Of a stretch of DNA of 6,109 nt, positions 6,104 through 6,109 are shown piece after piece. This DNA is from Actinomycetes bacterium. GTDB lineage: Bacteria > Actinomycetota > Acidimicrobiia > Spongiisociales > UBA5794. How positions within the stretch are numbered: the first letter of the stretch is position 1; each line of letters opens with the position of its first letter. Under the pieces are notes generated by a model. That model saw nothing but the letters and a program-made list of their open reading frames with translations. It searched no databases and was not told the origin of the DNA. The DNA is taken from positions 1-6,109 of the forward strand of contig JAMBLK010000261.1 in NCBI GenBank assembly GCA_023336855.1. Direction: 5' to 3'. Made by a program: the position numbers and the translations under genes.

Positions 6104-6109
6104 CCCCCC

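Overview
The window is GC-rich, densely coded DNA of actinobacterial character. Codon third positions are mostly G or C, gene ends overlap by 1 to 4 bases, and one gene appears to start on a leaderless transcript. It could come from a free-living or marine high-GC actinobacterium, but nothing in the sequence fixes the genus. I see no tRNA, rRNA, insertion sequence, CRISPR array or phage gene, and no gene-free stretch longer than about 105 bases.

Layout: (1) 3-1100, plus strand: the 3' part of a sensor histidine kinase, a GAF-like sensory region followed by HisKA and HATPase domains, entering from the left edge. (2) 1136-1543, plus strand: a small stand-alone nucleotidyltransferase-fold protein of unknown role, 35 bases after the kinase. 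(3) 1563-2753, minus strand: a Gfo/Idh/MocA-type NAD(P)-dependent oxidoreductase, convergent with the nucleotidyltransferase gene. (4) 2754-2856: a divergent control region with a promoter and nested inverted repeats built on TTGAAC. (5) 2857-6103, plus strand: a tightly coupled three-gene operon of TetR-type repressor, ABC ATPase and ABC-2-type permease. The genes join through an ATGA overlap and then a TGATG overlap.

The operon reads as a self-regulated efflux module. The TetR protein probably binds the inverted repeat that covers its own promoter and start codon. The ATPase would drive export through the permease, one chain made of two homologous halves aligning without gaps at an offset of 291 residues. 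The family resembles actinobacterial exporters associated with polyketide or ionophore resistance, but the substrate cannot be read from the sequence. The divergent oxidoreductase shares the control region and may be co-regulated, which is inference.

I found no clearly undescribed multi-gene system. The points most worth a second look are the operator/leaderless-start arrangement at 2821-2868, the stand-alone nucleotidyltransferase at 1136-1543, and the internal duplication and variant ATPase motifs of the exporter.
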